DNA of 64,000 nt, taken from the NCBI GenBank assembly GCA_028288705.1, contig JAQBNH010000007.1:186001-250000 (forward strand). The letters run 5' to 3'. The position numbers and the translations under genes were made by a program. This DNA is from Ferruginibacter sp. Its GTDB lineage: Bacteria > Bacteroidota > Bacteroidia > Chitinophagales > Chitinophagaceae. Shown here one piece after another: positions 1 through 7,735 of this stretch (position 1 is its first letter; each line of letters begins with the position of its first letter). Below the pieces are notes generated by a model that saw only the letters and a list, made by a program, of their open reading frames with translations, had not been told where the DNA came from and made no database searches.

Positions 1-881
1 TTTCGCTGATCCATTGTATTGAGTTCAGCGGCAATATTGTTTACTACATCTTCCGTATTCACAAACAATTGATATGCACCGTTACCTTTAGCAGCAATAT
101 CTTTTAATTCTTCTTCATTCAACCGCGAGATGACAGTGTTCCCTTCATTGTCTTTTTTAAGATCTCCTGTTGCTTCATCCATGATCGGGGCACCTTGCGG
201 AGAACCAATGCCAATGGCATTTATCAGTACACCTTCTGATGCCATTTGCTCAGCAGTTGTTAAAGCTGATTCGTCATGATCTTCTCCGTCACTGATCAGG
301 ATAACGGCTTTGTATTTTTTTTCTTTGGAATTGAACGAAGCATAACACATTTTCAATGCATCACCGATAACGGTGCCCTGTGTTGGAATTGATTCCGGCG
401 TTGCCGCGTTTAAATACATTTTCGCTGCAGCATGATCACCGCTCAAAGGCATCTGCAAATAAGCTTTACCGGCAAAAACTACGATACCGATCCGATCATT
501 GCTCATCCGGTCGATCAGCCGGCTCAATACCTGTTTGGCCCTCTCCAGCCTGTTAGGTTTAATATCCTGGGCAAGCATGCTCTTACTTACATCCAGCGCG
601 ATCATCACGTCTACACCGTTGCGGTTGATCTTATCTCCACCACTTGGCGTTCGAAGATTCGCCAGCGCAAGCACCAAAATACCCATAGCTAAAAAAAGGA
701 AAATAAATTTCTTTAGAAAAGACGCTGAGTTGTATTGGCCCATTAACTGCTTTACCAGGCTTTCATCACCGATCATTTTGATCACTTTCTTCTTACGGTT
801 TCGCGCGTAAAAAAAGATGAGCAGCATTACGGGAAGTAATACTAACAGCGAAAGGAAAATGACGTATTGAAATGCGGGCAT
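1..881 (-). CDS. BatB-like VWA-domain membrane protein (3' end cut by window edge)
   Basis: The minus-strand frame is open from an ATG at 881 to the window edge, so the C-terminus is missing. Two hydrophobic segments (about residues 5-25 and 59-76) precede a von Willebrand A domain. The MIDAS metal site is intact: DVSKS at residues 97-101, Thr170 in QGTVIGDAL, and Asp198 in LISDGED. This layout matches the BatA/BatB proteins of the Bacteroidota aerotolerance operon (moxR-batABCDE), which normally carry a third membrane helix at the C-terminus, just past the cut. BatA and BatB are hard to tell apart from this part alone. The role is inferred from the family: membrane-anchored protein-protein contacts in stress tolerance. 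The next gene, a beta-lactamase homologue, lies about 110 bases upstream and looks unrelated. Confidence 0.85.
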   Translation of the reverse strand, partial: MPAFQYVIFLSLLVLLPVMLLIFFYARNRKKKVIKMIGDESLVKQLMGQYNSASFLKKFIFLFLAMGILVLALANLRTPSGGDKINRNGVDVMIALDVSKSMLAQDIKPNRLERAKQVLSRLIDRMSNDRIGIVVFAGKAYLQMPLSGDHAAAKMYLNAATPESIPTQGTVIGDALKMCYASFNSKEKKYKAVILISDGEDHDESALTTAEQMASEGVLINAIGIGSPQGAPIMDEATGDLKKDNEGNTVISRLNEEELKDIAAKGNGAYQLFVNTEDVVNNIAAELNTMDQR

Positions 882-990
882 AACTGGTTACTGCAATTTA
901 CTGCTTTGACAGGCGGCTGCTGTTAAAAAAACAATAATAAGAAATAATCATTCCAAATTGTTTTTGAGGCAGTTGCAAATAATAGATCAA

Positions 991-1809
991 CTATTTTTTG
1001 CCTTGCATAAAGCCCAGTTCTTTAAGAATATCTTTCGTGATATTCAGGCGGATGGGCTTCATATCAATATCCTTATCTTTTGATTTTACCAAAGTAACAA
1101 AGAAATATACATGGCGGTTCTCTTCTATCCATCCTGCCAGCCAACCAATGGCATTATTGCTTTCGTCAAACCCCCAGCCCGTTTTATAACTCAGTTTATA
1201 GGCGGTATTGTCTTCCTGTAACATGACGTTACGAACAGTTTGCTGAACGGATTTGCGGAAGGGCAGCTGGTCAAAGTAAAGGCGTTTGAGCAAACCGAGC
1301 TGTTCGTCGGGCGATATTTTTAGTTTATTATTCAGCCAGAAGGAATCAATCGGCCCGCTAATGTTTTTATTTCCGTAACCAATACTGTCGATCCAGGCCT
1401 TCATGGTATCAGCTCCGATCCTGCGCGCCACTTCCTGGTAATAAGCCACATTGCTTACTTTAAATGCTTCTTTCATCGACATGTCTTTATTCCAGTCCTC
1501 ATTCCATCTTTTCACTCCATCCCATTTGATCAGCATATTTTCATCTGTAATCCGGCCAGTCTGCAGACCAATCAACGAGTTCACAATTTTAAAAGTAGAC
1601 GCTGGCAACATCCGTGTGGTATCGAGCGCCATGTTGTAAACGGTTACCTGGCCATCCGTATTATTCAACATGGTGAAACATCCGTCTACATTTTTTGCAT
1701 CAAAATATTTTTTGAGACCGTTATCAATTTTCGCCCGGTTAACAGAGCAGGATGCGAGGGAAAGTAAAATAAAGGAGAAGGTAAGTGTTGGGAGAGCAGC
1801 AATTTTCAT
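991..1809 (-). CDS. Class D (OXA-type) beta-lactamase-like lipoprotein
   Basis: 272-residue protein with a lipoprotein signal (LLSLASC, Cys21). All class D serine beta-lactamase motifs are present in order: S71-T-F-K74 (nucleophile and the lysine that is carbamylated in OXA enzymes), S119-N-V121, Y145-G-N147 and K209-T-G211. The FWL segment around Trp158 and the following LKISP stretch also match OXA enzymes, where this Trp holds the carbamylated lysine. The likely activity is hydrolysis of beta-lactams in the periplasm, but BlaR1/MecR1 sensor domains share this fold. This protein has no extra membrane or protease domain, so an enzyme is more likely. There is no flanking mobile element, so it looks like a resident chromosomal gene. 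Substrate range cannot be read from the sequence. Confidence 0.9.
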   Translation of the reverse strand: MKIAALPTLTFSFILLSLASCSVNRAKIDNGLKKYFDAKNVDGCFTMLNNTDGQVTVYNMALDTTRMLPASTFKIVNSLIGLQTGRITDENMLIKWDGVKRWNEDWNKDMSMKEAFKVSNVAYYQEVARRIGADTMKAWIDSIGYGNKNISGPIDSFWLNNKLKISPDEQLGLLKRLYFDQLPFRKSVQQTVRNVMLQEDNTAYKLSYKTGWGFDESNNAIGWLAGWIEENRHVYFFVTLVKSKDKDIDMKPIRLNITKDILKELGFMQGKK

Positions 1810-1836
1810 GAACAGTTTTTCTGGTTGAAATAAATT

Positions 1837-2415
1837 TTATTTTTTCATGTGATGAGCAGTGGCTTCCAGGGCCTGGTAAAAAGGCTCGCCAAATTTTCGT
1901 GTGAGTGATTCTTTCAGGAATTCGTACACCGGCACTTTTAATTTTTTACCAAGCGAGCAGGCTGTTTTACAATTATCTTCCCTTGGTTCATAGTTGGCAA
2001 ATTCTGTAACACCATCACTGCTTTTCGTTACAATAACCGGGAAGAGATGGCAACTGATCGGTTTTTTCCAATCAACTTTTTTATCCAGGTAAGCCTGTTC
2101 GATACCACATTTTACAATCCCGTATTTATCTGTAATTCCGTAAACGCAAATGGCGTTATTGATGGTTGGTGTAACCCAGCCATACTCTTTATCATACACG
2201 TAACGACCTTGTTTGTTGATCTCATCTACACTTTCTTTATTGAGATAGGGCACAACGGCATCGAATACCTTGTCTATTTCCTTCAATTCATTTTTATCAA
2301 GGGGCGCACCGGCATCACCGTCTACGCAACAGGCACCTTTACATTTCGTCAGGTCGCAAACAAACTGCTCGCGGGCGATCTCGTCACTTACCAATACATG
2401 GCCGATTGCTATCAT
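1837..2415 (-). CDS. DUF3109 family cysteine-rich protein
   Basis: 192-residue cytoplasmic protein without signal peptide. It carries a dense cysteine pattern near the N-terminus (C20, C25, C29, C30) and further cysteines in VKCGIEQ, ISCHLFP and DNCKTAC. This arrangement is typical of the DUF3109 family, widespread in Bacteroidota and related to YkgJ-type putative zinc/iron-chelating proteins. Biochemical function is not established; metal or Fe-S binding is inferred from the cysteine spacing. It lies 27 bases upstream of the beta-lactamase gene on the same strand, so the two may be co-transcribed, though no functional link is obvious. The ATG at 2415 fits the family start. Confidence 0.85.
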   Translation of the reverse strand: MIAIGHVLVSDEIAREQFVCDLTKCKGACCVDGDAGAPLDKNELKEIDKVFDAVVPYLNKESVDEINKQGRYVYDKEYGWVTPTINNAICVYGITDKYGIVKCGIEQAYLDKKVDWKKPISCHLFPVIVTKSSDGVTEFANYEPREDNCKTACSLGKKLKVPVYEFLKESLTRKFGEPFYQALEATAHHMKK

Positions 2416-2486
2416 GGGCGCAAAAATACAATAATTTACCGCGAAGGCCGAATGGGGAACACTAATTAAAACTTAATTAAGAGAAG

Positions 2487-3140
2487 TTATTGTTGCCATT
2501 TAAAAGTATTGATCAGGTGTTCAATATCTTTCTGCAAAAAATCCTGGATGAGTTTCAGGGAATCCGCGTTGGGCGTAGCGTTGAAATACAATGCCCCGCG
2601 AAGAAAATGGCGGGTGGTATCACTCATAAAAAACTGGCGGCCGGTGGCGGCATTACCGCCCACTTTAAAATAAACACCGCTCACGCCATTATCCGTTTGA
2701 AACAAACTGTCTTTAATAGAGGCTGTTACGGCCTGGTTCTTATTGGTCAGCGTAAATGCATCGTTCACCATTTTATCGAATTGGTTGATGCCCGCAGAAT
2801 CTTTATAATTACCTCCGCCAACGGGAATTTTATAAATAGTTTTCCCGCCTACGATCTTGTAACTCAAAAAAATCCGGGCGCCGAACTGAGGAAAATCTAC
2901 ATTGATCCAGTAAGGGTTTTCGGGAACGGCATCAAAGTAAGTGCTGTCCTGGATGATGCTGGCATATACGGGATAATCAAAACTGTAAGGAAAGCCCGGC
3001 CTTGCGAATGCCTGATACTGGTGTGCCGGCAAATCAACTTTAAAATAGCCTTTCTTTTTTGAGGTATATGTGCTGTTGCAGGCGATAAAACCAAGCGCAC
3101 AACAGGCGACTATCCATACTGTTTCCGGGAACCTTCTCAT
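2487..3140 (-). CDS. gldD: Gliding motility lipoprotein GldD
   Basis: 217-residue lipoprotein with signal sequence and lipobox (GFIAC, Cys21). The sequence matches GldD, a lipoprotein needed for gliding and type IX secretion in Flavobacterium johnsoniae, where it works with GldE. Recognisable family stretches include the N-terminal GYFKVDLPAHQY and the central ARIFLSYK region. The ATG overlaps the stop of gldE by four bases (ATGA), indicating translational coupling. The gene order mutY-ssb-gldE-gldD is the one known from gliding Bacteroidota. The gene is also conserved in non-motile members, so it does not prove motility. Confidence 0.93.
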   Translation of the reverse strand: MRRFPETVWIVACCALGFIACNSTYTSKKKGYFKVDLPAHQYQAFARPGFPYSFDYPVYASIIQDSTYFDAVPENPYWINVDFPQFGARIFLSYKIVGGKTIYKIPVGGGNYKDSAGINQFDKMVNDAFTLTNKNQAVTASIKDSLFQTDNGVSGVYFKVGGNAATGRQFFMSDTTRHFLRGALYFNATPNADSLKLIQDFLQKDIEHLINTFKWQQ

Positions 3141-4465
3141 GCAGTTTCTTCAGGTTTTTGGTCGATCGTAATACGCACTTTATCGATGCGGTTCTTTTTT
3201 ATTTCCAGCGGGATAAAAGTAAAATCAGCAGTTTTAAGTACTTCATTTTCCTGGGGAAATTCACCGGCAATTTCCAATACCAGCCCGGCAACTGAATCAC
3301 TTTCACCGCGAAGGTTATCAAATGCATCCGCCGGCAAGCCCATGAGCTTACAGGCATCATTGATCATGAGTTTCCCTTCAAAAATATAATTATGGTCATC
3401 TATTTTTTTATTGATGCTTTCCTCATCATCAAACTCGTCTTTTATTTCGCCGATGATCTCTTCCATAATATCTTCCAGCGTAACGATGCCTGATGTACCG
3501 CCAAATTCATCTACCACTATGGCAAAATGAATCCTGCGGTTTCTGAATTCCTGGAGCAGATCCTCTATTCCTTTTTGTTCATGCACAAAATACGGCGTGC
3601 GCATCAGGCTATGCCAGTCGAAGTTTTCAGCTTGCAAAAGGTAAGGCAGCAGATCTTTTGTATGCAGCATTCCGGCAATTTCATCCAGGCTGTTTCTATA
3701 CACCGGCAGGCGGGAGTAGTGCAGTTCTTCCACCTTTTTTATCACATCGCCAAAGCTGGTGCCCGCTTCAATTCCACTCACGTCCATTCTCGTTCGCATG
3801 ATCTGCTTCACTTCTGTATCACCAAATTTTCGAATGCCTTTCAGGATTTGCTTTTCCTCTGTTGTTGCTTCATGATCGGGTAAGAGGTCAATGGCATAAT
3901 CGAGGTTGCTCGTATCCAGGGTAGAAGAGTTTTGCGGACTAAATTTTTTCTCGATATTGTCATTAAAACGTACAAGTCTCCGGCTTAGCCTGTAAAAAAT
4001 ACTGTTGAAGATTTCGATGATCAGCGAGGCCGTGGATGCAAACCAGATCTTGTGATGCGTTGCCCACACTTTTGGAAGCACTTCAGCAAATAACACAAGG
4101 ATAAAAGTAACAGAGAGCACTTTTATCAGGAACTCCGGCCAGAATCCAAATGCAAAACCGCTTAGCCAGCTGTCAATTAAAATATTTGAGATCAGGATGA
4201 TGCCGATATTCACAAAACTATTGGTGATCAGCATCGAACCGAGTAAAGTCTTGGGTTGCTCAAGCAAGGTTACGATCCGCCGGAACGATGGCTGCTGGCG
4301 GGTTTTTAAGACGTTGATGTCTTTTGTAGTAAGAGAGAAAAATGCGATCTCGCTGCCGGCCACTAAAAAAGAAAGAACAAATAATACCGCCAGGACGATC
4401 ACCAGCACGGTAGCTGCAGCAGGGGTTAAGGCTAAAATAGAGAACAGTAAATGTTGGCCGGTCAT
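3137..4465 (-). CDS. gldE: Gliding motility-associated protein GldE (CNNM/CorC family)
   Basis: About 442 residues. The N-terminal half is a CNNM-type membrane domain with several helices, including the SEIAFFSL motif. It is followed by a CBS pair (region RMDVSGIEAGTSFGDV to VVDEFGGTSGIVTLEDIMEEIIG) and a C-terminal CorC/HlyC-type domain. This is the hemolysin-like architecture of GldE, the partner of GldD. A TTG at 4486 could extend the protein by seven residues; I prefer the ATG at 4465 because the membrane segment follows it directly. The stop overlaps the gldD start. CNNM relatives act in divalent-cation transport, but the exact GldE activity is not settled. Confidence 0.92.
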   Translation of the reverse strand: MTGQHLLFSILALTPAAATVLVIVLAVLFVLSFLVAGSEIAFFSLTTKDINVLKTRQQPSFRRIVTLLEQPKTLLGSMLITNSFVNIGIILISNILIDSWLSGFAFGFWPEFLIKVLSVTFILVLFAEVLPKVWATHHKIWFASTASLIIEIFNSIFYRLSRRLVRFNDNIEKKFSPQNSSTLDTSNLDYAIDLLPDHEATTEEKQILKGIRKFGDTEVKQIMRTRMDVSGIEAGTSFGDVIKKVEELHYSRLPVYRNSLDEIAGMLHTKDLLPYLLQAENFDWHSLMRTPYFVHEQKGIEDLLQEFRNRRIHFAIVVDEFGGTSGIVTLEDIMEEIIGEIKDEFDDEESINKKIDDHNYIFEGKLMINDACKLMGLPADAFDNLRGESDSVAGLVLEIAGEFPQENEVLKTADFTFIPLEIKKNRIDKVRITIDQKPEETA

Positions 4466-4535
4466 TGTAACCGAATGGTAGTCCAAAACAGTGAATTTAA
4501 GTGAACAAACTTATGCGAAAATGCATAAGGAACTA

Positions 4536-4973
4536 TTAAAACGGTAATCTTTCGTCGCCGCCTGTGTCATTTTGTTGCGGGGGCATTTCCTCGCCGCCCA
4601 GGTTATCCATGCCGTCAAAGCCGGCACCTACGCCACCTTCATTTCTCTTGTCGAGCATGATCAGGTTATCTCCTACCACTTCCGTAGCAAATTTTTTATT
4701 GCCTTCTTTATCTTCCCAGCTTCTTGTTTTCAATCTGCCCTCAATGTAAACCAGGCTGCCGCGATGCAGGTATTTCTGGGCTAGTTCTGCCAGGCCACGC
4801 CATAAAACCACCGTATGCCATTCTGTTTGTGAAATTAATTTTCCGCTCCTGTCTTTATATGTTTCCGTGGTTGCCAGTGAAAATTTTGCCACGCCGATAT
4901 TTCCTTCTAAAAACTGGATATCCGGATCCTTACCCAAATTCCCAATCAACATCACCCTGTTTACGCCTCTCAT
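4536..4973 (-). CDS. ssb: Single-stranded DNA-binding protein
   Basis: 145-residue SSB. The N-terminal OB fold (about residues 1-110) starts with the typical GVNRVMLIGNLGKDPD stretch and contains WHTVVLW and YIEGRLKTRSW. A short glycine- and acid-rich linker leads to the C-terminal tip DERLPF, the Bacteroidota version of the DDDIPF tail that recruits replication and repair partners. It lies between gldE and mutY on the same strand, a conserved neighbourhood in this phylum. Full length, with no anomaly. Confidence 0.95.
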   Translation of the reverse strand: MRGVNRVMLIGNLGKDPDIQFLEGNIGVAKFSLATTETYKDRSGKLISQTEWHTVVLWRGLAELAQKYLHRGSLVYIEGRLKTRSWEDKEGNKKFATEVVGDNLIMLDKRNEGGVGAGFDGMDNLGGEEMPPQQNDTGGDERLPF

Positions 4974-5078
4974 ATAATGCTTGTTTACTGATTTTGATGC
5001 TTGTATTCTTAGCGTTATAACAACTTTAAAGATACAATTTTATCTTTCACAGCAAAAGCATCCAAAATCGAGCCGTGG

Positions 5079-6149
5079 TTAATTTCCTGTCTTGTTCTCA
5101 AGCAGGTAATCGTTGATCAGCCGTGGAAAAGCGAGTTTAGCCATTTCAGTTTTATCCAGCCATTCAAATCCTTCTATGTTGAACTTTTCGGGTACTTCCA
5201 TTCGGATAAATTGTGCCCTGATGGTTTGATGCGTGAGCAATTGCCGGTATGATTTTGAAATGCTCAATATTTTGAAATGCTTCCCGGCCACAAGTCTGAA
5301 TTCCTGCTGCATCAGCAACTGATCGGCACTTAGTTTTTCCAGTTGCTCGAGCAGGAAAGGTTCATGCAAATTTTGCCAGATATCTTTTGATTCGCGCTTA
5401 TGAATAAGCATTTTGTTACCTGCCTGAAAAACCAGGTAGTAAAACCACCGTTCCCGGCGGATCATTTTTTTCTCCTTTACAGGCAATACTTTCACTTTGT
5501 CCTGCTGGTATGCGAGGCATTTTTTCTGCAAAACGCAGGCATCGCAAAGCGGGATGGCAGGCTTGCAGATTGTGGCGCCGAAATCCATAATGGCCTGGTT
5601 GTAACCGCCGGGGTCACGCAGGTCCAGCAGATCCTGGGCCAGCCCGGCAAATTGCTTTTTGCCGACGGTGGAATCGATGGGGGAAGCGATGGCAAAGAAT
5701 CGTGACAACACCCGGGAAACATTTCCATCCACTACAGCATAAGGCAGGTTAAAGCCGAAAGACGCTATGGCGGCCGCGGTATAAGGACCGATACCTTTCA
5801 ATGCCAGGATATCGTCATAAGCACCGGGGAATTGTCCATTGTATTCCTGGCTGATCTTTTTCGCCGTTGCGATAAGGTTTTTGCAGCGCGAATAATAGCC
5901 TAACCCCTCCCAGAGTTTGAATACTTCTGCGTCCGGAGCCGCTGCCAGTTGCTTTATATTGGGATATTTTGCAATAAACCGGGTATAATATTCCCAGCCC
6001 TGGTCAACACGCGTCTGTTGCAGAATGATTTCGCTAAGCCAGATCTTATAGGGGTCGGGTTCAGCCTTCCAGGGCATTTCCCGTTGGTTTTGGGATTTAT
6101 CCCACTGGATGAGCGCTTTCGCAAAAAATTTCTGGTTGGGAAAAGCCAT
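5079..6149 (-). CDS. mutY: A/G-specific adenine DNA glycosylase MutY
   Basis: 356 residues. MutY removes adenine mispaired with 8-oxoguanine. The catalytic Glu40 lies in WLSEIILQQT, the helix-hairpin-helix is LKGIGPYTAAAI (117-128), and the catalytic Asp is D141 in VVDGNVSR. The 4Fe-4S cluster ligands are C195, C202, C205 and C211 (C-x6-C-x2-C-x5-C). The C-terminal third is the Nudix-like domain that reads 8-oxoG. A TAnnTTTG box (6175-6182) lies about 26 bases upstream of the ATG. The gene is divergent from the HU-like gene and heads the mutY-ssb-gldE-gldD run. Confidence 0.95.
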   Translation of the reverse strand: MAFPNQKFFAKALIQWDKSQNQREMPWKAEPDPYKIWLSEIILQQTRVDQGWEYYTRFIAKYPNIKQLAAAPDAEVFKLWEGLGYYSRCKNLIATAKKISQEYNGQFPGAYDDILALKGIGPYTAAAIASFGFNLPYAVVDGNVSRVLSRFFAIASPIDSTVGKKQFAGLAQDLLDLRDPGGYNQAIMDFGATICKPAIPLCDACVLQKKCLAYQQDKVKVLPVKEKKMIRRERWFYYLVFQAGNKMLIHKRESKDIWQNLHEPFLLEQLEKLSADQLLMQQEFRLVAGKHFKILSISKSYRQLLTHQTIRAQFIRMEVPEKFNIEGFEWLDKTEMAKLAFPRLINDYLLENKTGN

Positions 6150-6174
6150 TATTTTAACAAAAATGAATGTTTGG

Positions 6175-6182
6175 CAAACCTA
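6175..6182 (-). promoter_or_regulatory. Putative mutY promoter, -7 box
   Basis: TAGGTTTG on the minus strand matches the Bacteroidota -7 consensus TAnnTTTG exactly. It lies in the divergent gap between mutY and the HU-like gene, leaving a leader of roughly 20 bases before the mutY ATG. No strong -33 TTTG was identified. Confidence 0.5.
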
Positions 6183-6251
6183 TTGATAATCATTATCTTA
6201 TTTGGAATTATACTTTTAATTTTTTAACTTGTTTTAACTAAATCTCATTAT

Positions 6252-6575
6252 ATGAGAAAAGCAGACCTCATCAGCAAAATTTCTGAAAAGACTGGTATTC
6301 CCAAGGTTGACGTACTGGTAACGCTGGAAACGATGTTCAAGGAAATTAAAACCACCCTTTCCAGCGGTGAAAACTTGTACATCAGGGGTTTTGGAAGTTT
6401 TATTATTAAAAAACGAGCGGCAAAAATCGGTAGAAATATCAAGAAAAACGTCGCCGTCTCCATCCCTGAACATTTCATTCCTGCTTTTAAGCCTGCGAAA
6501 GAGTTTGTGCAGGAAATTAAATCGTCTCCTCACATAAAAGAAGCCCCGGATTTCAAAGGCGATCCGGAAGACTAA
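6252..6575 (+). CDS. HU/IHF-family DNA-binding protein
   Basis: 107 residues of the bacterial histone-like HU/IHF family. It begins RKADLISKISEKTG with a dimerising helical body and carries the minor-groove arm motif RGFGSF at residues 45-50. Relative to canonical 90-residue HU it has a C-terminal tail of about 15 residues ending in acidic GDPED. Such proteins bend DNA in nucleoid organisation and recombination. It is divergent from mutY, an arrangement seen in other Bacteroidota. HU and an IHF-beta-like subunit cannot be separated from sequence alone. Confidence 0.92.
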   Translation: MRKADLISKISEKTGIPKVDVLVTLETMFKEIKTTLSSGENLYIRGFGSFIIKKRAAKIGRNIKKNVAVSIPEHFIPAFKPAKEFVQEIKSSPHIKEAPDFKGDPED

Positions 6576-6602
6576 CGTACCTTTGCCGCTCAAATTTCTG
6601 AT

Positions 6603-7445
6603 GTGAAGAAACCGATCATTTTTACAGCGGCAGGCGTTCTGTTGGTAATCGTACTTTTTGTGTTTGGCAAAACATTCATACCAAAAAAGCCGATGCCGGC
6701 AACAATTTCAAATTCCCCAACATTTGACATCAAGAGCTTTATTGACACTGCGAAGTCAAAATTAACCGCATCTCAATCTTTATACGTAAGCCAGCTTGAA
6801 AATGGCATTTCCCGGGGTGACGTTGTTGCCCAGCAGGCAAAGGCTTATGCAAGCCTGGCTAATTTCTGGAAAGACAGCGCGCATTTGTTTGAGCCATACG
6901 CTTTTTACACGGCGGAAGCATCTAAGTTGGATAATTCAGAAAAAAACCTCACCTTTGCAGCCCGATTATTTTTAGAGAACCTCCGGACAGAACATGACGA
7001 GGCTAAACTTAGCTGGAAAACAACAGAAGCAATACAGTTATTTGAAAAAGCATTGGAACTAAACCCCGAAAATGACGACCTCAAGATCGGGCTGGGAAGT
7101 TCTTATGTATATGGGCGGGGCAGGAACAATGATCCACAGCAAACGATGAAAGGCATTCAGCAATTGCTTTCCGTGGTACGTAAAGATTCCACCAATATGA
7201 AAGCACAATTTGTGCTGGGCGTTGGCGGGGCAGTATCCGGGCAGTATGATAAAGCCATCGAGCGCCTGGAAAAGGTGATCAATGCCGAACCCAACAATTT
7301 AGAAGCAATCGCCTTCCTTGCAGATACATATGCTGCCAAAGGAGATAAGGAGAATGCGATTAAATGGTACACGATTAGTAAGCGCCTGGTAAATGATCCC
7401 CACTATTCAAAAGAAGTGGAGAACCGCATCAAATCGCTGCAATAA
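6603..7445 (+). CDS. TPR-repeat protein with N-terminal membrane anchor
   Basis: 280 residues: one hydrophobic segment (about 3-23) without a lipobox, a short linker, then tetratricopeptide repeats. The clearest TPR units are IQLFEKALELNPENDDLKIGLG and the pair AQFVLGVG/AIERLEKVINAEP followed by IAFLADTYAAKGD. The start is GTG at 6603; the ATG two bases earlier runs straight into a TGA. A possible promoter box TACCTTTG lies at 6578-6585, just after the HU-like stop. The protein is probably an inner-membrane scaffold facing the periplasm. This TPR gene between HU and RNase G is common in Bacteroidota, but no specific function is known to me. Confidence 0.85.
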   Translation: MKKPIIFTAAGVLLVIVLFVFGKTFIPKKPMPATISNSPTFDIKSFIDTAKSKLTASQSLYVSQLENGISRGDVVAQQAKAYASLANFWKDSAHLFEPYAFYTAEASKLDNSEKNLTFAARLFLENLRTEHDEAKLSWKTTEAIQLFEKALELNPENDDLKIGLGSSYVYGRGRNNDPQQTMKGIQQLLSVVRKDSTNMKAQFVLGVGGAVSGQYDKAIERLEKVINAEPNNLEAIAFLADTYAAKGDKENAIKWYTISKRLVNDPHYSKEVENRIKSLQ

Positions 7446-7503
7446 TAAATGCCAGGAATAAACATATTTTAATTTATTTATTTAACACAAAAAAAGACTT
7501 GAT

Positions 7504-7593
7504 ATGCCTTGTGGTAAAAAGAGAAAACGTCATAAAATCGCGACTCATAAGCGTAAAAAACGTTTGAGAAAGAATCGTCATAAGAAGAAATAA
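7504..7593 (+). CDS. 29-residue basic protein, AURKAIP1/COX24 (bS22/mS38)-like
   Basis: A 90-base frame encodes 29 residues, about half of them Lys or Arg (starts MPCGKKRKRHK, ends KNRHKKK). It has the KRKKRLRKNRHKK core found in the AURKAIP1/COX24 domain, which includes the mitochondrial small-subunit protein mS38 and the mycobacterial ribosomal protein bS22. Tiny proteins of this type are conserved in Bacteroidota upstream of RNase G, as here. A ribosomal role is inferred from the family. Its length makes it easy for gene callers to miss. The ATG is preceded by A-rich sequence. Confidence 0.85.
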   Translation: MPCGKKRKRHKIATHKRKKRLRKNRHKKK

Positions 7594-7735
7594 TTTCTTT
7601 TTGTAACCGAGTGCCTGGTATCCTCATGCCGGTACACATCTATATGCATCATATAATTGCGGCTAATGGCGGTGGTTATATGATGCCTTTTATGTTTTCC
7701 TTCCGTGATGCAGATGGTCTTAAAAAAATTTACGC

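Noticed and set aside
2047..2469. Plus-strand frame of 140 residues opposite the DUF3109 gene
   Set aside because: The minus-strand protein has the conserved cysteine pattern; the plus frame has none of a real protein's features.
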